Assembly (NCBI GenBank): GCA_963849605.1
Contig: CAWKHX010000017.1
Span: 62,001-126,000, forward strand
Source of the DNA: DASPHG01 sp963849605
Lineage (GTDB): Bacteria; Actinomycetota; Thermoleophilia; Solirubrobacterales; Thermoleophilaceae
DNA: 64,000 nucleotides
Direction of reading: 5' to 3'
In this document: positions 34,841-43,434 of the stretch, piece after piece
Numbering within the stretch: the first letter of the stretch is position 1
How the letters are laid out: every line of letters starts with the position of its first letter
Program-made: the position numbers and the translations under genes
The notes under the pieces: model-generated
Databases searched by the model: none
Seen by the model: only the letters and a program-made list of their open reading frames with translations
Told to the model about the DNA's origin: nothing

Positions 34841-35664
34841 GGCCAAAGCTTCGTCCCGATCCCCTCGTCCGTGAAGAGCTCGAGCAGCAGCGAGTGCGGC
34901 CGGCGCCCGTCGACGATGTGCGCGTTCTCGACGCCGCCCTCCAGCGCTTGCACACACGCCTCGAGCTTCGGGCGCATGCCCCCGCTGACCTGCGACAGGC
35001 GCTCGCGCACCTCTGCCGCGGTCGCCTGCGAGATGCGCCCGCCGTTCTCGTCGAGCCACGCCTCGACGTCGGTCAGGAAGATCACCTTGAACGCGCCCAT
35101 CGCCTCCGCGATCGCGCCCGCGGCCGTGTCCGCGTTGACGTTGTACGAGCTGCCCTCGGCGTCCGCCCCCACCGATGCGATCACGGGGATGTAGTCCTGC
35201 GCGATGTGGTTGAGGACATCGACGTCCACGTGCTCGATCTCGCCGACGAACCCGATGTCCACGTCCATCGCGGCCTTGCGCACGCGGAAAAGGGAGCCGT
35301 CGTCGCCGCAAATCCCGACGGCGGACTGGCCGTGTCGGTTCAGCCGCAGGACGATGTCCTTGTTCTGCTTGCCGACGAGCACCATCTTCGCGACCTCGAC
35401 CGTCGCCTTGTCCGAGACCCGGAGCCCATCGTGGAACTTGACCTCCATGCCGAGCCGCTCCATGTACTTCGTGATGTCCGGTCCGCCGCCGTGCACCACG
35501 ATCGGGTTCATGCCGACGTACTTGAGGAGCACGACGTCGCGCGCGAAGTCCTCCTTCAGCGTGTCGTCGGTCATCGCCGCGCCGCCGTACTTGATCACGA
35601 CCGTCTGGCCGTCGAAGGCGCGGATGTAGGGCAGCGCCTCGAGAAGGGTCTCGACGTCTCTCAT
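34837..35664 (-). CDS. argB: Acetylglutamate kinase
   Basis: 275 residues, intact. Phosphorylates N-acetylglutamate. VVIKYGGAAM near the start (ATP site), IVVHGGGPDITKYMERLG (substrate loop), FLTDVEAWLD and SGGMRPKLEACVQALEGG are all in place. The insert region around LRLNRHGQSAVGICG is typical of arginine-sensitive or hexameric forms, though feedback control cannot be settled from sequence. ATG 35664 overlaps the argJ TGA (ATGA). A longer open frame upstream is part of the frameshifted argJ, not an N-terminal extension. Confidence 0.95.
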   Translation of the reverse strand: MRDVETLLEALPYIRAFDGQTVVIKYGGAAMTDDTLKEDFARDVVLLKYVGMNPIVVHGGGPDITKYMERLGMEVKFHDGLRVSDKATVEVAKMVLVGKQNKDIVLRLNRHGQSAVGICGDDGSLFRVRKAAMDVDIGFVGEIEHVDVDVLNHIAQDYIPVIASVGADAEGSSYNVNADTAAGAIAEAMGAFKVIFLTDVEAWLDENGGRISQATAAEVRERLSQVSGGMRPKLEACVQALEGGVENAHIVDGRRPHSLLLELFTDEGIGTKLWP

Positions 35665-36898
35665 GACGTGTAGCTCGCGTTGTAGGTCACGTACTCCTCC
35701 GACAGGTCGCTGAAGAACACCTCGGTCTCGCCTCCCTCGCCCGGCAGCGTGAGGACGAACTCCACCTCGTCGCCGAGCATCGCCTTCTCGAGCTCTGCCA
35801 GCTCCTCCGGGCCGATGTCGATCGCATCGCCGGCCGAGACGAGCTGGCGCCCCTCGATCGCGAGGTCCACGACGAACGGCGCGCCGGGCGGAAACGCCTG
35901 GCCGGCCGCCTGAAGGATGCGGCCGAAGTTCGGGATCGCCGCCGTGGAGCGCGGTCTTGACGAGCGGCGAGTCCGCCACCGAGCGCGCCACGGGCTCGAC
36001 CACCTCGTCGGCGCCCTGCACGACGATGCGGCCGACGCGCGCGGAGCCCTCGCCGTCGTGGACGATCTCGAGGGCGAGCTGGCGCAGCAGCGCGTCCATC
36101 GCCTCGCCGAAGGCGAGCTCGTCCGGGGTCTGCGGCTCGATCCGGACACCGGAGGCGCCGTTCGCCATCGCGAACACCGTGTCACTGGTGGAGAGCTGCC
36201 CGTCAACCGAGATGCGGTCGAACGAGCGCTTCACGCAGACGCCCGTGAGCAGGTCGACCGTCTCGGCGTCGAGCCCGGCGTCGGTCTGGATGAAGCAGAA
36301 CATCGTCGCGTGGCGCGGCGAGATCATCCCGGCGCCCTTCGCCTGCGCCGGCGAGCCGCACCGACTGGCCGGACGGGAGTGCAACCTCGAGACACGCCCG
36401 CTTCGGCCCGGCGTCGCTCGTGAGGATCGCCTCCGAGAAGTCGCCCACGCGCGCCGCGAGCGCGCCGCACGCCGCGCGTGCGCCGCTCACGACCCTGTCG
36501 CGCGGCAGCTCCAGCCCGATCACGCCCGTGGACGCGACGCCCACCTGGTCCGGCTCGAGGTCGAGCTCCTCGGCGACTGCGCGCTGCATCTCCCGTGCCG
36601 TCTCGAGGCCACGGTCGCCGTCGCCCACGTTCGAGCAGCCCGAGTTGGCCACAACCGCACGCAGGCCGTCCAGACGAGCCTCCTTCGAGGCGATCACCGG
36701 CGCGCCCACGCGTGCGTTCGTCGTGAAGCGCCCCGCCGACGTCGTCTCGTCGAACGACGCGAGCACGCCGACGTCGAGCCCCTTCGGCTTGATGCCCGCG
36801 GCGACTCCCGCGGAGCAGAAGCACTTGGGCAGCTCGTCGGGATCGAGCTCCGTGACGTGCTCGGGCTTCTCGACCCAACGGGAGCGGAAGAACGTCAT
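35661..36898 (-). CDS. argJ: Bifunctional ornithine acetyltransferase / N-acetylglutamate synthase, two frameshifts
   Basis: About 411 residues after repair. Recycles the acetyl group in arginine synthesis. The three pieces are: LPKCFCSAGVAAGIKPKGLD to LPSGQSVRLAGA; then AKGAGMISPRHATMFCFIQTD to VADSPLVKTALHGGD; then NFGRILQAAGQAFPP to the end. ArgJ self-cleaves at a KGAGM-ISPR-type site before a conserved Thr; here the KGAGM context is seen and the following residues read ISPRHATM. Each break is repaired by removing one base: near 36340-36346, and in the GGG at 35932-35934. Coupled to argC and argB by ATGA overlaps at both ends. Confidence 0.9.
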
Positions 36899-37861
36899 TG
36901 CAGTCCCTCGGTCTCGTCGTAGCCGAGCATCAGGTTCAGGTCCTGTACCGCCTGGCCGGCCGCGCCCTTCCACAGGTTGTCGATCGCCGCGAATGCGATC
37001 ACGGTTCCGTTGACGGCGGTCGCGTGGATCCGGCACAGGTTCGTGTCGCGCACGTCGCGCACGCCCGGGGGGCGAGTCGACGACCTCGACGAACGGCTCG
37101 TCGCGATAGGCGTCCTCGAACAGCGCGCGCACCTCGTCCGCCGTGACGTCGCGGCTGGGCCGGACGTAGCAGCTCGCCATCAGGCCCTGGTCGATCGGCA
37201 GGAGGTGCGGCACGAACGTCGCGGGCCCGAAGTACGCGTCGAGCTCGGCCTGGTGGCGGTGGCCCTCGACCTTGTAGGGAATGAGGTTCTCGGCGACCGA
37301 CACGAAGTGCGTCGTCTCCGTCGCCTCGCGCCCCGCGCCGGACACGCCCGACTTCGCGTCGACGAACGTCTCGCTCGCGATCTCCTTCAGCGGGAGCAGC
37401 GCGAGGAGCGCGGCGGTCGGGTAGCAACCCGGCGCGGCCACGAGGTCCGCGTCGCGGATCCGCTCGCGATTCATCTCGGTCAGGCCGTACACGGCCTCGT
37501 CGATCAGCTTCGGCGCCGGGTGCGGGCCGTACCAGCGCTCGTACAGCTCGCGCGGCACGCGGAAGTCGGCGGAGAGGTCGACCACCTTCAGCCCGCGCGC
37601 GCGCAGGTCCTCGACCGTCGGCGCAGACGCGCCGTGCGGATACGCGACGAACGCGGCGTCGCACGCCTCCGCGACGCGGTCGGCGTCGAAGGTCTCGAGC
37701 TTGCGGTCGACGCGGTAGCGCGGGTAGAGGTCAGAGAGCACGCGGCCGGCGTCGCTGCGCGCCGTCACCACGTCGAGCTGCAGCCGCGGATGGCGCTCGA
37801 CGAGCGCCGCGCACAGCGCGCCGGCGAAGCCGGACGCTCCCACTACGGCGACGCTAGCCAC
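36895..37861 (-). CDS. argC: N-acetyl-gamma-glutamyl-phosphate reductase, one frameshift
   Basis: About 321 residues after repair. NADPH-dependent reductase. The N-terminal Rossmann motif GASGFAGALCAALV, PHGASAPTVEDL, the catalytic cysteine in APGCYPTAALLALLPL, and KSGVSGAGR are intact. The last 60 residues (RDTNLCRIHATAVNG, DNLWKGAAGQAVQDLNLMLG) lie one base out of frame: a run of six G at 37067-37072 should be five. The start is GTG 37861, overlapping the pheT end by 8 bp. First arginine gene after pheT in one continuous minus-strand unit, with no room for its own promoter. Confidence 0.92.
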
Positions 37862-40244
37862 GGAGCTTCCCTCCCAGCTCGGCGAGCTCCTGCTCGATCC
37901 GCGCCCGCACCTCCACTACCTCTTCCTCCGTCAGCGTGCGGTCGGGCGCACGGAACTCGAGCCGCAGCGCGAGCGACTTGCTGCCCTCGCCCACCTGCTC
38001 GCCGCGGTACACGTCGAACAGGCGCAGCCGCTCGAGCAGATCGCCGCCGGCGGTGCGCACGGCGGCCTCGACGTCGGCCGCGGGCACGTCGTCGGCCACG
38101 ACCACGGCGATGTCCTGGATGACCGCGGGGAAGGTCGACACCGGGCGGTACCCGGGCGTCGTGGGCACGAGCTCGGCGAGCGCGTCAACGTCGAGCTCGA
38201 AGGCGGCTCCGCCCTCGAGGTCCCAGTCGCGCGCAACGAGCGGGTGCAGCTCACCGATCCAGCCGATCTTCTGCTCGTCGCCCGCCAGGATCCCGGCGGA
38301 GCGACCCGGGTGCAGGAACGGGCGCTCGCCCGGCTCGACCTCGAACTCGACGCGGAGCGTGTCGAGCAGCCCCTCGAGGATGCCCTTCGCGGCGAAGAAG
38401 TCGCCCGCCACGAGCGCTCCCACGTGGTGGCGCTCGGCGGCCGGCATCGCGCCGCGTGGCGATCCCTCGGGCGCGTCAAGCTGCCCCGCCATCCGGTAGA
38501 CGTGGGCAGACTCGAAGTACGACGCGCCCGCGCGGTCGTACGCGGCGTTCCGCCGTGCCACGTCGAGCAGCCCGGACAGGAGCAGCGGCCGCATGATGGA
38601 CTGGTCCTCGCTGAGCGGGTTCGACAGGCGCAGCAGCGGCACCGCGCCCAGGCGCAGGCCCTCAATCGCCTCCGGCGAGGTGAAGCTCCACGACACGATC
38701 TCGTAGAGGCCGCGGTCGCGCAGCGCGTCCTCGACCCGGCGGCGCAGGCGCTGCGACTCGGTGAGCCGGCCGACCGCCTGTTCGCGCGCGGGAAGCGTCG
38801 TAGGAAGCTTGTCGAGGCCGTAGATGCGCGCGACCTCCTCGACGAGATCCGCCTCGCGCTGCACGTCGAAGTGGCGGAATGCGGGAACGCCGACGTTCAT
38901 CTCCGCCGCGGGTTCCGGCACGTCGAAGCCGAGCCGCGTGAGGATCTCCGCCGACTCGTCGACGGGGATCTGCTGGCCGAGGAGCTTCTCGACGCGCGCC
39001 GACCGAAGCGGCACCGCCCTCGGCGGCAGCGGGTCCGGGTACACGTCGATCGTCCCGGAGACCATCCGCGCGCCGCACAGCTCGACCATCAGGCGAGCGG
39101 CGAGCCGCTGCGCGGCGATCGCCTGATCGGGGTGCAGCTGCTTCTCGAACCGCGCGCTCGCCTCCGAGCGCAGGCCGAGGCGCTTCGACGTCTCGAGGAT
39201 GTTCGGCCCGACCCACGTCGCCATCTCCATCAGGACGCGTGTGGTCTTGTCGGAGACCTCGGAGATCTGGCCGCCCATGATTCCCGCGATCCCGCTCGGT
39301 CCCTCGGCGTCGCACACCATCGCCATGTCGGTGTCGAGTGGCCGCTCGACACCGTCGAGCGTGGTCATCGTCTCCCCCGGCTTCGCGCGCCGCACGATGA
39401 TCTGCTTGCCGCGCACCTCGTCGAGGTCGAACGCATGCACCGGCTGGCCGGTCAGCAGCATCACGTAGTTCGTGATGTCGACGACGTTCGAGATCGGCCG
39501 CTGGCCCGCGGCGGTCAGACGTTGCTTCAGCCAGAGCGGTGACGGGGCGACGTTTACGTTCTCGAACACGCGGCCGGTGAAGCGGAGGCAGATGTCCGGG
39601 TCCGCGATTGAGATTGAGACATCGCTGGTCGCTGGTCGCTCGTCGCTGGTCGGGAGGTCTTCATCAGTGGGGTCTGCTGCCAACGGCGCTCCTGTCGCAG
39701 CGTGGAGTTCGCGGGCGATCCCGTAGATGGACAGGCAGTCGGGGCGGTTCGGGGTGATCTCGAGCTCGATCACCTCGTCGGCGATCGGGAGATGAGGGGC
39801 GAGCGGCTCACCCGGCGTCAGGTCTCCGTCGAGGACCATCGTCTCCGAGTGCTCCTCGGAGATGCCGACCTCGTCCTCGGCGAGGATCATCCCGCTCGAC
39901 TCGACGCCGCGCAGCTTCGCCTTGCCGAGCTTCGTCCCGTCCGGCATGAGCGCGCCGGGCCGCGCCACGGCCACGATCTGGCCCGCCGCGACGTTCGGCG
40001 CCCCGCAGACGATCGTCTCCGGTTCGCCGGCGCCAACATCGACCTTGCAGACGGTCAGCCGGTCGGCGTCCGGATGCGGCTCCGCCTCGAGCACGCGGCC
40101 GACGACGAACCCGTCGGTCTCGCCAACGCCGACGCGCTCGGTCCGCGCGACCTCGGTGCCGGTGAGGTCGAACCGCTCGACGATCTCGGTCGTCGAGAGA
40201 TCGGGCGAGCAGTACTCGCGCAGCCACGAGACCGGGACCCTCAT
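37854..40244 (-). CDS. pheT: Phenylalanyl-tRNA synthetase beta subunit
   Basis: 796 residues. Beta chain of the alpha2-beta2 enzyme. It begins MRVPVSWLREYCSP with the typical WL-EY motif, then the EMAP-like tRNA-binding domain (GRVLEAEPHPDADRLTVCKVDVG), B3/B4 editing domain (PNRPDCLSIYGIARELHAATG), B5 domain and the C-terminal ferredoxin-fold anticodon domain (RTLTEEEVVEVRARIEQELAE). Length fits the bacterial norm of about 790-800. Its ATG overlaps the pheS TGA (ATGA). Confidence 0.97.
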   Translation of the reverse strand: MRVPVSWLREYCSPDLSTTEIVERFDLTGTEVARTERVGVGETDGFVVGRVLEAEPHPDADRLTVCKVDVGAGEPETIVCGAPNVAAGQIVAVARPGALMPDGTKLGKAKLRGVESSGMILAEDEVGISEEHSETMVLDGDLTPGEPLAPHLPIADEVIELEITPNRPDCLSIYGIARELHAATGAPLAADPTDEDLPTSDERPATSDVSISIADPDICLRFTGRVFENVNVAPSPLWLKQRLTAAGQRPISNVVDITNYVMLLTGQPVHAFDLDEVRGKQIIVRRAKPGETMTTLDGVERPLDTDMAMVCDAEGPSGIAGIMGGQISEVSDKTTRVLMEMATWVGPNILETSKRLGLRSEASARFEKQLHPDQAIAAQRLAARLMVELCGARMVSGTIDVYPDPLPPRAVPLRSARVEKLLGQQIPVDESAEILTRLGFDVPEPAAEMNVGVPAFRHFDVQREADLVEEVARIYGLDKLPTTLPAREQAVGRLTESQRLRRRVEDALRDRGLYEIVSWSFTSPEAIEGLRLGAVPLLRLSNPLSEDQSIMRPLLLSGLLDVARRNAAYDRAGASYFESAHVYRMAGQLDAPEGSPRGAMPAAERHHVGALVAGDFFAAKGILEGLLDTLRVEFEVEPGERPFLHPGRSAGILAGDEQKIGWIGELHPLVARDWDLEGGAAFELDVDALAELVPTTPGYRPVSTFPAVIQDIAVVVADDVPAADVEAAVRTAGGDLLERLRLFDVYRGEQVGEGSKSLALRLEFRAPDRTLTEEEVVEVRARIEQELAELGGKLRG

Positions 40245-41284
40245 CCGAACTGCTCCAGGAACGGGAGGTCGTTGTCGAAGAAGAGACGCAGGTCCGGCAC
40301 CCCGTGCTTCAGCATCGCGATCCGCTCGATGCCCATCCCGAACGCGAAGCCCTGGTAGCGCTCCGGGTCGTAGTCGACGAACCCGAAGACGTTCGGGTCA
40401 ACCATCCCCGAGCCGAGGATCTCGATCCAGCCCGAGCCCTTGCAGAGGTTGTCGCGCCCGCCGCCCGGCAGCACGCCGCTGCCACCGCAGGCGAAGCACG
40501 AGATGTCAACCTCGACGCTCGGCTCGGTGAAGGGGAAGTAGTGCGGACGTAGCCGGATCTCGCGCTCGGGGCCGAAGATCGCGCGCGCGAACTCGAGCAA
40601 CACGCCCTGCAGGTCGGCGAGCGTGATGTTCTCGTCAACCGCGAGGCCCTCGACCTGATGGAACATCGGCGTATGGGTGGCATCCGAGTCGCGCCGGTAC
40701 GTCTTGCCCGGGATCACGATGTAGATGGGAGGCTCCTGCGCCTCCATCGCGCGCGTCTGCATCGGCGACGTGTGCGTGCGCAGGAGCACGTCGTCCGAGA
40801 AGTAGAACGTGTCCTGGAGCATCCGCGCCGGGTGTCCGGGCGGGTGGTTGAGCGACGTGAAGTTGTAGTAGTCGTACTCGACCTCGGGGCCCTCGGCGAC
40901 CTTGAATCCGAGCCCGATGAAGATGTCCTCGATCTCCCGGCGGGTCTCCGTGATCAGGTGCAGCCGGCCGGCAGATTGCGGCGGATCACCAGGCAGCGTC
41001 ACATCGATCCGGTCCTCGGCCAGACGGGCGTCGAGCTCGGCGTCCTCGAGCTCCTTCGTCCGCCCTCCGATCAGCGTCTCGAGTGCCTGCCGCGCGGCGT
41101 TCGCCGACTCCCCCACCTTGCCGCGCTCCTCCGGGGGTAGGTCGCCGATCGACCGGAGTGCCGTGGTCAGCTCGGACTTCCGCCCGAGATAGCGGACACG
41201 AATCTCCTCGAGGTCCTTGACCGTCGAGGCGGCGGCCACGTCCTTCTCCGCCTGTGCGCGGATCGCTTCGAACGTGTCAGCCAT
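40241..41284 (-). CDS. pheS: Phenylalanyl-tRNA synthetase alpha subunit
   Basis: 347 residues. The N-terminal coiled coil (EAIRAQAEKDVAAASTVKDL) binds tRNA-Phe. The class II core has motif 2 (HTPMFHQVEGLAVDENI), SLNHPPGHPARMLQDTFY and motif 3 (GFAFGMGIERIAMLKHG). FACGGSGVLPGG, with a pair of cysteines, is typical of the longer bacterial forms. The ATG overlaps the end of the upstream rRNA methyltransferase gene by 8 bp. Same transcript as pheT and the arg genes. Confidence 0.97.
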   Translation of the reverse strand: MADTFEAIRAQAEKDVAAASTVKDLEEIRVRYLGRKSELTTALRSIGDLPPEERGKVGESANAARQALETLIGGRTKELEDAELDARLAEDRIDVTLPGDPPQSAGRLHLITETRREIEDIFIGLGFKVAEGPEVEYDYYNFTSLNHPPGHPARMLQDTFYFSDDVLLRTHTSPMQTRAMEAQEPPIYIVIPGKTYRRDSDATHTPMFHQVEGLAVDENITLADLQGVLLEFARAIFGPEREIRLRPHYFPFTEPSVEVDISCFACGGSGVLPGGGRDNLCKGSGWIEILGSGMVDPNVFGFVDYDPERYQGFAFGMGIERIAMLKHGVPDLRLFFDNDLPFLEQFG

Positions 41285-41954
41285 CCGCGGCCATCCTATT
41301 TCCGAGCTCGTACAGCGCCAGGGTCGCGGCCATCGCCGCGTTCAGCGACTCGGGACCGTCTTCGCGGATCGGGATGCGCGCCCTCACGTGAGCCGCTTTC
41401 CGCGCCTCCGGCCCCAGCCCTGCACGCTCCCCGCCGACCATCACGACGACGGGACCGTAGAGCTCGAGCTCGCGGAGGGTCAGCGGCGCGTCGCGATCGA
41501 GCGCGAGCCGCGTGCCGGGCAGCTCGTCGGCACTCGCGCGTGCCGGCGGCCGGGCGAAGATCGACCCCATGCTGGCGCGCACCGCCTTGGGCCCGTACGG
41601 GTCCGCGCAGCGCGGCCCGAGCACGACCGGCCCGTCGGCGAGCGCATGCACCGCGCGGATGATCGTGCCGATGTTGCCGGGGTCCTTGACGCCGTCGAGC
41701 CAGACCGAAAGCGAGCCGCCCGGCTCGGACCAGCGCTCGCGGTAGACGCCGATCGCCCGCGTCCCGGATCCGAGCGTCGAGGCGTCGGCAAGCAGCTTCT
41801 CGTCCACGTCGATGCCCGCGCGCAGGACGTACTCGGCCTCCCACGCGGCGCCGACCAGGTCCTCGCCCTCGGCGATGAAGCGATCCGTGCGCTTGCGGCT
41901 GCGCGCGAGCTTGCGAATCTCCTTGAGCTTCTGGTTGTCGGGTGAAGTGATCAT
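41277..41954 (-). CDS. TrmH/SpoU-family RNA 2'-O-methyltransferase
   Basis: 225 residues. SPOUT-type knot methyltransferase with an N-terminal substrate-binding part (NQKLKEIRKLARSRKRTDRF) and the knot motifs: motif 1 LDGVKDPGNIGTIIRAVHA, motif 2 VVVMVGGERAGLG, motif 3 IPIREDGPESLNAAMAATLALYE. It occupies the place of tsnR in the mycobacterial infC-rpmI-rplT-tsnR-pheST order, so 23S rRNA is the likely target. The start at 41954 (ITSPDNQKL) is supported by family layout; the longer frame overlaps the rplT terminator. Confidence 0.92.
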   Translation of the reverse strand: MITSPDNQKLKEIRKLARSRKRTDRFIAEGEDLVGAAWEAEYVLRAGIDVDEKLLADASTLGSGTRAIGVYRERWSEPGGSLSVWLDGVKDPGNIGTIIRAVHALADGPVVLGPRCADPYGPKAVRASMGSIFARPPARASADELPGTRLALDRDAPLTLRELELYGPVVVMVGGERAGLGPEARKAAHVRARIPIREDGPESLNAAMAATLALYELGNRMAADG

Positions 41955-41962
41955 CAGGGCAC

Positions 41963-41991
41963 AAAAAAGGGCGCCTCGTGTGAAGCGCCCC
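41963..41991 (-). terminator. Intrinsic terminator after rplT
   Basis: Minus strand: GGGGCGC, loop of about 9-10 nt, GCGCCC, then six T. Stem of 6-7 GC pairs with a U-tract, 9 bp upstream of the methyltransferase ATG. It would end or attenuate transcription between rplT and the pheST-arg genes. Confidence 0.8.
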
Positions 41992-42012
41992 GGGAAGAAG
42001 GTGTGGCTGCTC

Positions 42013-42369
42013 TCAGGCGGCAGCCTCCCGGGCGCGCTCGGCAAATCGGCGGAAAGTCTCGGGGTCGCGGACGGCGATGTCGGCCAGCACCTTCCGGTCG
42101 AGCTCGATCTCGGCCTCGCGCAGGCCGTGCATGAACTGCGAGTAGCTCATGCCCTCGCGGCGGGCCGCCGCGTTGATGCGGGTGATCCAGAGGCGGCGGA
42201 AGTCGCGCTTCTTGTTGCGCCGGTCGCGGTAGGCGTACGAGTCGGACTTGAGCAGCTGCTCCTTCGCCCGCTTGTAGCTGGAGTGCTTGTCGCCGCGGTA
42301 GCCCTTGGCGCGCGCGAGCGTCGCGCGGCGCTTCTTGCGGGCGTGGACTGAGCGCTTGACCCTGGACAT
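42013..42369 (-). CDS. rplT: 50S ribosomal protein L20
   Basis: 118 residues. Begins MSRVKRSVHARKKRRATLAR, with the long basic N-terminal extension that threads into 23S rRNA, followed by AKGYRGDKHSSYKRAKEQL and LWITRINAAARREGMSYSQF. Length matches L20 exactly. It lies 0 bp after rpmI, and a strong intrinsic terminator follows. Confidence 0.98.
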   Translation of the reverse strand: MSRVKRSVHARKKRRATLARAKGYRGDKHSSYKRAKEQLLKSDSYAYRDRRNKKRDFRRLWITRINAAARREGMSYSQFMHGLREAEIELDRKVLADIAVRDPETFRRFAERAREAAA

Positions 42370-42564
42370 CTACTTCCCCAGCAGCTTCCTGGCCCGCTTG
42401 GCGTCCGGCTTGGCGACGTCGAAGTCCTTCGACAGCCGCCGCTTCCGCTTGGGGCTCTTTTTCTCCAGGATGTGGCTGGTCATGGCGTGGCGCGCCTTGA
42501 TCTTGCCCTTCGCCGTCATCTTGAAGCGCTTCTTCGCGCCGGAATGGGTCTTCATCTTCGGCAT
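42370..42564 (-). CDS. rpmI: 50S ribosomal protein L35
   Basis: 64 residues, MPKMKTHSGAKKRFKMTAKG onwards, diagnostic for L35. It includes the conserved KIKARHAMTSHILEKKSPKRK. It sits between infC and rplT in the near-universal infC-rpmI-rplT order; its stop abuts the rplT ATG. Confidence 0.97.
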   Translation of the reverse strand: MPKMKTHSGAKKRFKMTAKGKIKARHAMTSHILEKKSPKRKRRLSKDFDVAKPDAKRARKLLGK

Positions 42565-42598
42565 GAGAACGGCTTAGTTAAGCAGAGAGGTTCAGGCT

Positions 42599-43291
42599 TT
42601 AGCCGGCGTCGGCTGGAGCCGGCTCCTGGGCCGGCGCCTCCTGCTCGGCCGGCGTCTCCTGCGCGGCCGAAGTCGCCTTCTCCTCCTCCGCAGCCTCGCC
42701 GCGCTTCCCCTTGGTCTTCTTGTTGGGGTCCGGCTTGCGCTCCTTCGCCTTGAGCGGGTTCATGACCATCGTCATGTTGCGCCCGTCGAGCGAGGGGCGC
42801 TGCTCGACCGTGCCGAGGTCTTCAACGTCCTCGGCGAGCCGCATCAGGAGCTGCTCGCCGCGCTCGGGATGAGTGGTCTCGCGGCCGCGGAACATGATCG
42901 TGACCTTGACCTTGTCGCCGTTGTCGAGGAAGCGCCGGACGTGGCCCTTCTTCGTCTCGTAGTCATGCGTTGCGATCTTCGGCCGCAACTTCATCTCGCG
43001 GATCGTCACCTGCTGCTGGTGCTTGCGCGCGGCCTTCGCCTTCTGGTCCTGCTCGTACTTGTACTTCGAGTAGTCGAGGACACGGCAGACGGGCGGGCGG
43101 GCGTCGGCGGCGACCTCGACGAGATCGAGGTCGCGCTCCTGCGCGTACCTGAGCGCCTGCTCCGTCGGGATCACTCCGACCTGATCGCCGGTCTCCGAGA
43201 TCAGCCGCACCTGCGGCACTCGGATCCGCTCGTTCACGCGCGTGGTATCCCGCTCGGGCGGGGTTCGATCGAACCTGCGCGGTATCGGCAC
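42599..43291 (-). CDS. infC: Translation initiation factor IF-3 with acidic C-terminal tail
   Basis: 230 residues. N-domain VNERIRVPQVRLISETGDQVG, linker helix (YKYEQDQKAKAARKHQQQV), and C-domain IREMKLRPKIATHDYETKKG, VKVTIMFRGRE. The last 55 residues form a Lys- then Glu/Ala/Pro-rich tail (KKTKGKRGEAAEEEKATSAA, QETPAEQEAPAQ) not needed for the core function; such tails are frequent in actinobacteria. The start is GTG 43291 with no clear Shine-Dalgarno sequence; a later GTG begins directly at VNERIRV. IF-3 usually represses itself from atypical starts, so a GTG or other rare start fits. Confidence 0.95.
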   Translation of the reverse strand: MPIPRRFDRTPPERDTTRVNERIRVPQVRLISETGDQVGVIPTEQALRYAQERDLDLVEVAADARPPVCRVLDYSKYKYEQDQKAKAARKHQQQVTIREMKLRPKIATHDYETKKGHVRRFLDNGDKVKVTIMFRGRETTHPERGEQLLMRLAEDVEDLGTVEQRPSLDGRNMTMVMNPLKAKERKPDPNKKTKGKRGEAAEEEKATSAAQETPAEQEAPAQEPAPADAG

Positions 43292-43340
43292 TAGCTACAC
43301 AAGGGGCAGGTCCGGGAAGAAGATAAGAGGGCGGGCGTGC

Positions 43341-43379
43341 TCAGCGGCGGCTGGGCTCGTCGTTGTAAGGGCACCTCAT
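43341..43379 (-). CDS. Possible 12-residue leader peptide upstream of infC
   Basis: ATG at 43379 opens MRCPYNDEPSRR and stops at 43341. The ATG lies 9 nt after TATACT, where transcription from that promoter would begin, so it would be translated from a leaderless mRNA end. It ends about 50 nt before the infC start. There is no similarity evidence; it could be chance. Confidence 0.25.
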   Translation of the reverse strand: MRCPYNDEPSRR

Positions 43380-43388
43380 TCGCGGGCG

Positions 43389-43394
43389 AGTATA
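43389..43394 (-). promoter_or_regulatory. -10 element of the infC transcript
   Basis: TATACT on the minus strand, the best -10 hexamer in the 142-bp gap above infC. No good -35 was found (TCGTAG at 17 bp). A leader of about 90 nt would result, giving room for IF-3/L20-type control. Confidence 0.45.
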
Positions 43395-43434
43395 GCTCCG
43401 CGCAGCGTTGCCTACGAATTTTTGGCCCTGCCGC

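Noticed and set aside
34837..36384. Apparent argJ-argB fusion
   Set aside because: Produced by the two argJ frameshifts; argB has its own ATG at 35664 coupled to the argJ stop.
35661..36898. Programmed ribosomal frameshifting in argJ
   Set aside because: No heptameric slippery site or downstream structure evident, two breaks needed, and the same kind of break occurs in a dozen other genes.
36203..37861. Apparent argC-argJ fusion protein
   Set aside because: The joined frame exists only because of an extra G in a G6 run; the corrected genes separate with a normal ATGA overlap.
41963..41991. L20-type ribosomal leader at this hairpin
   Set aside because: It lies after rplT, not upstream of infC, and has a classic U-tract; a terminator explains it better.
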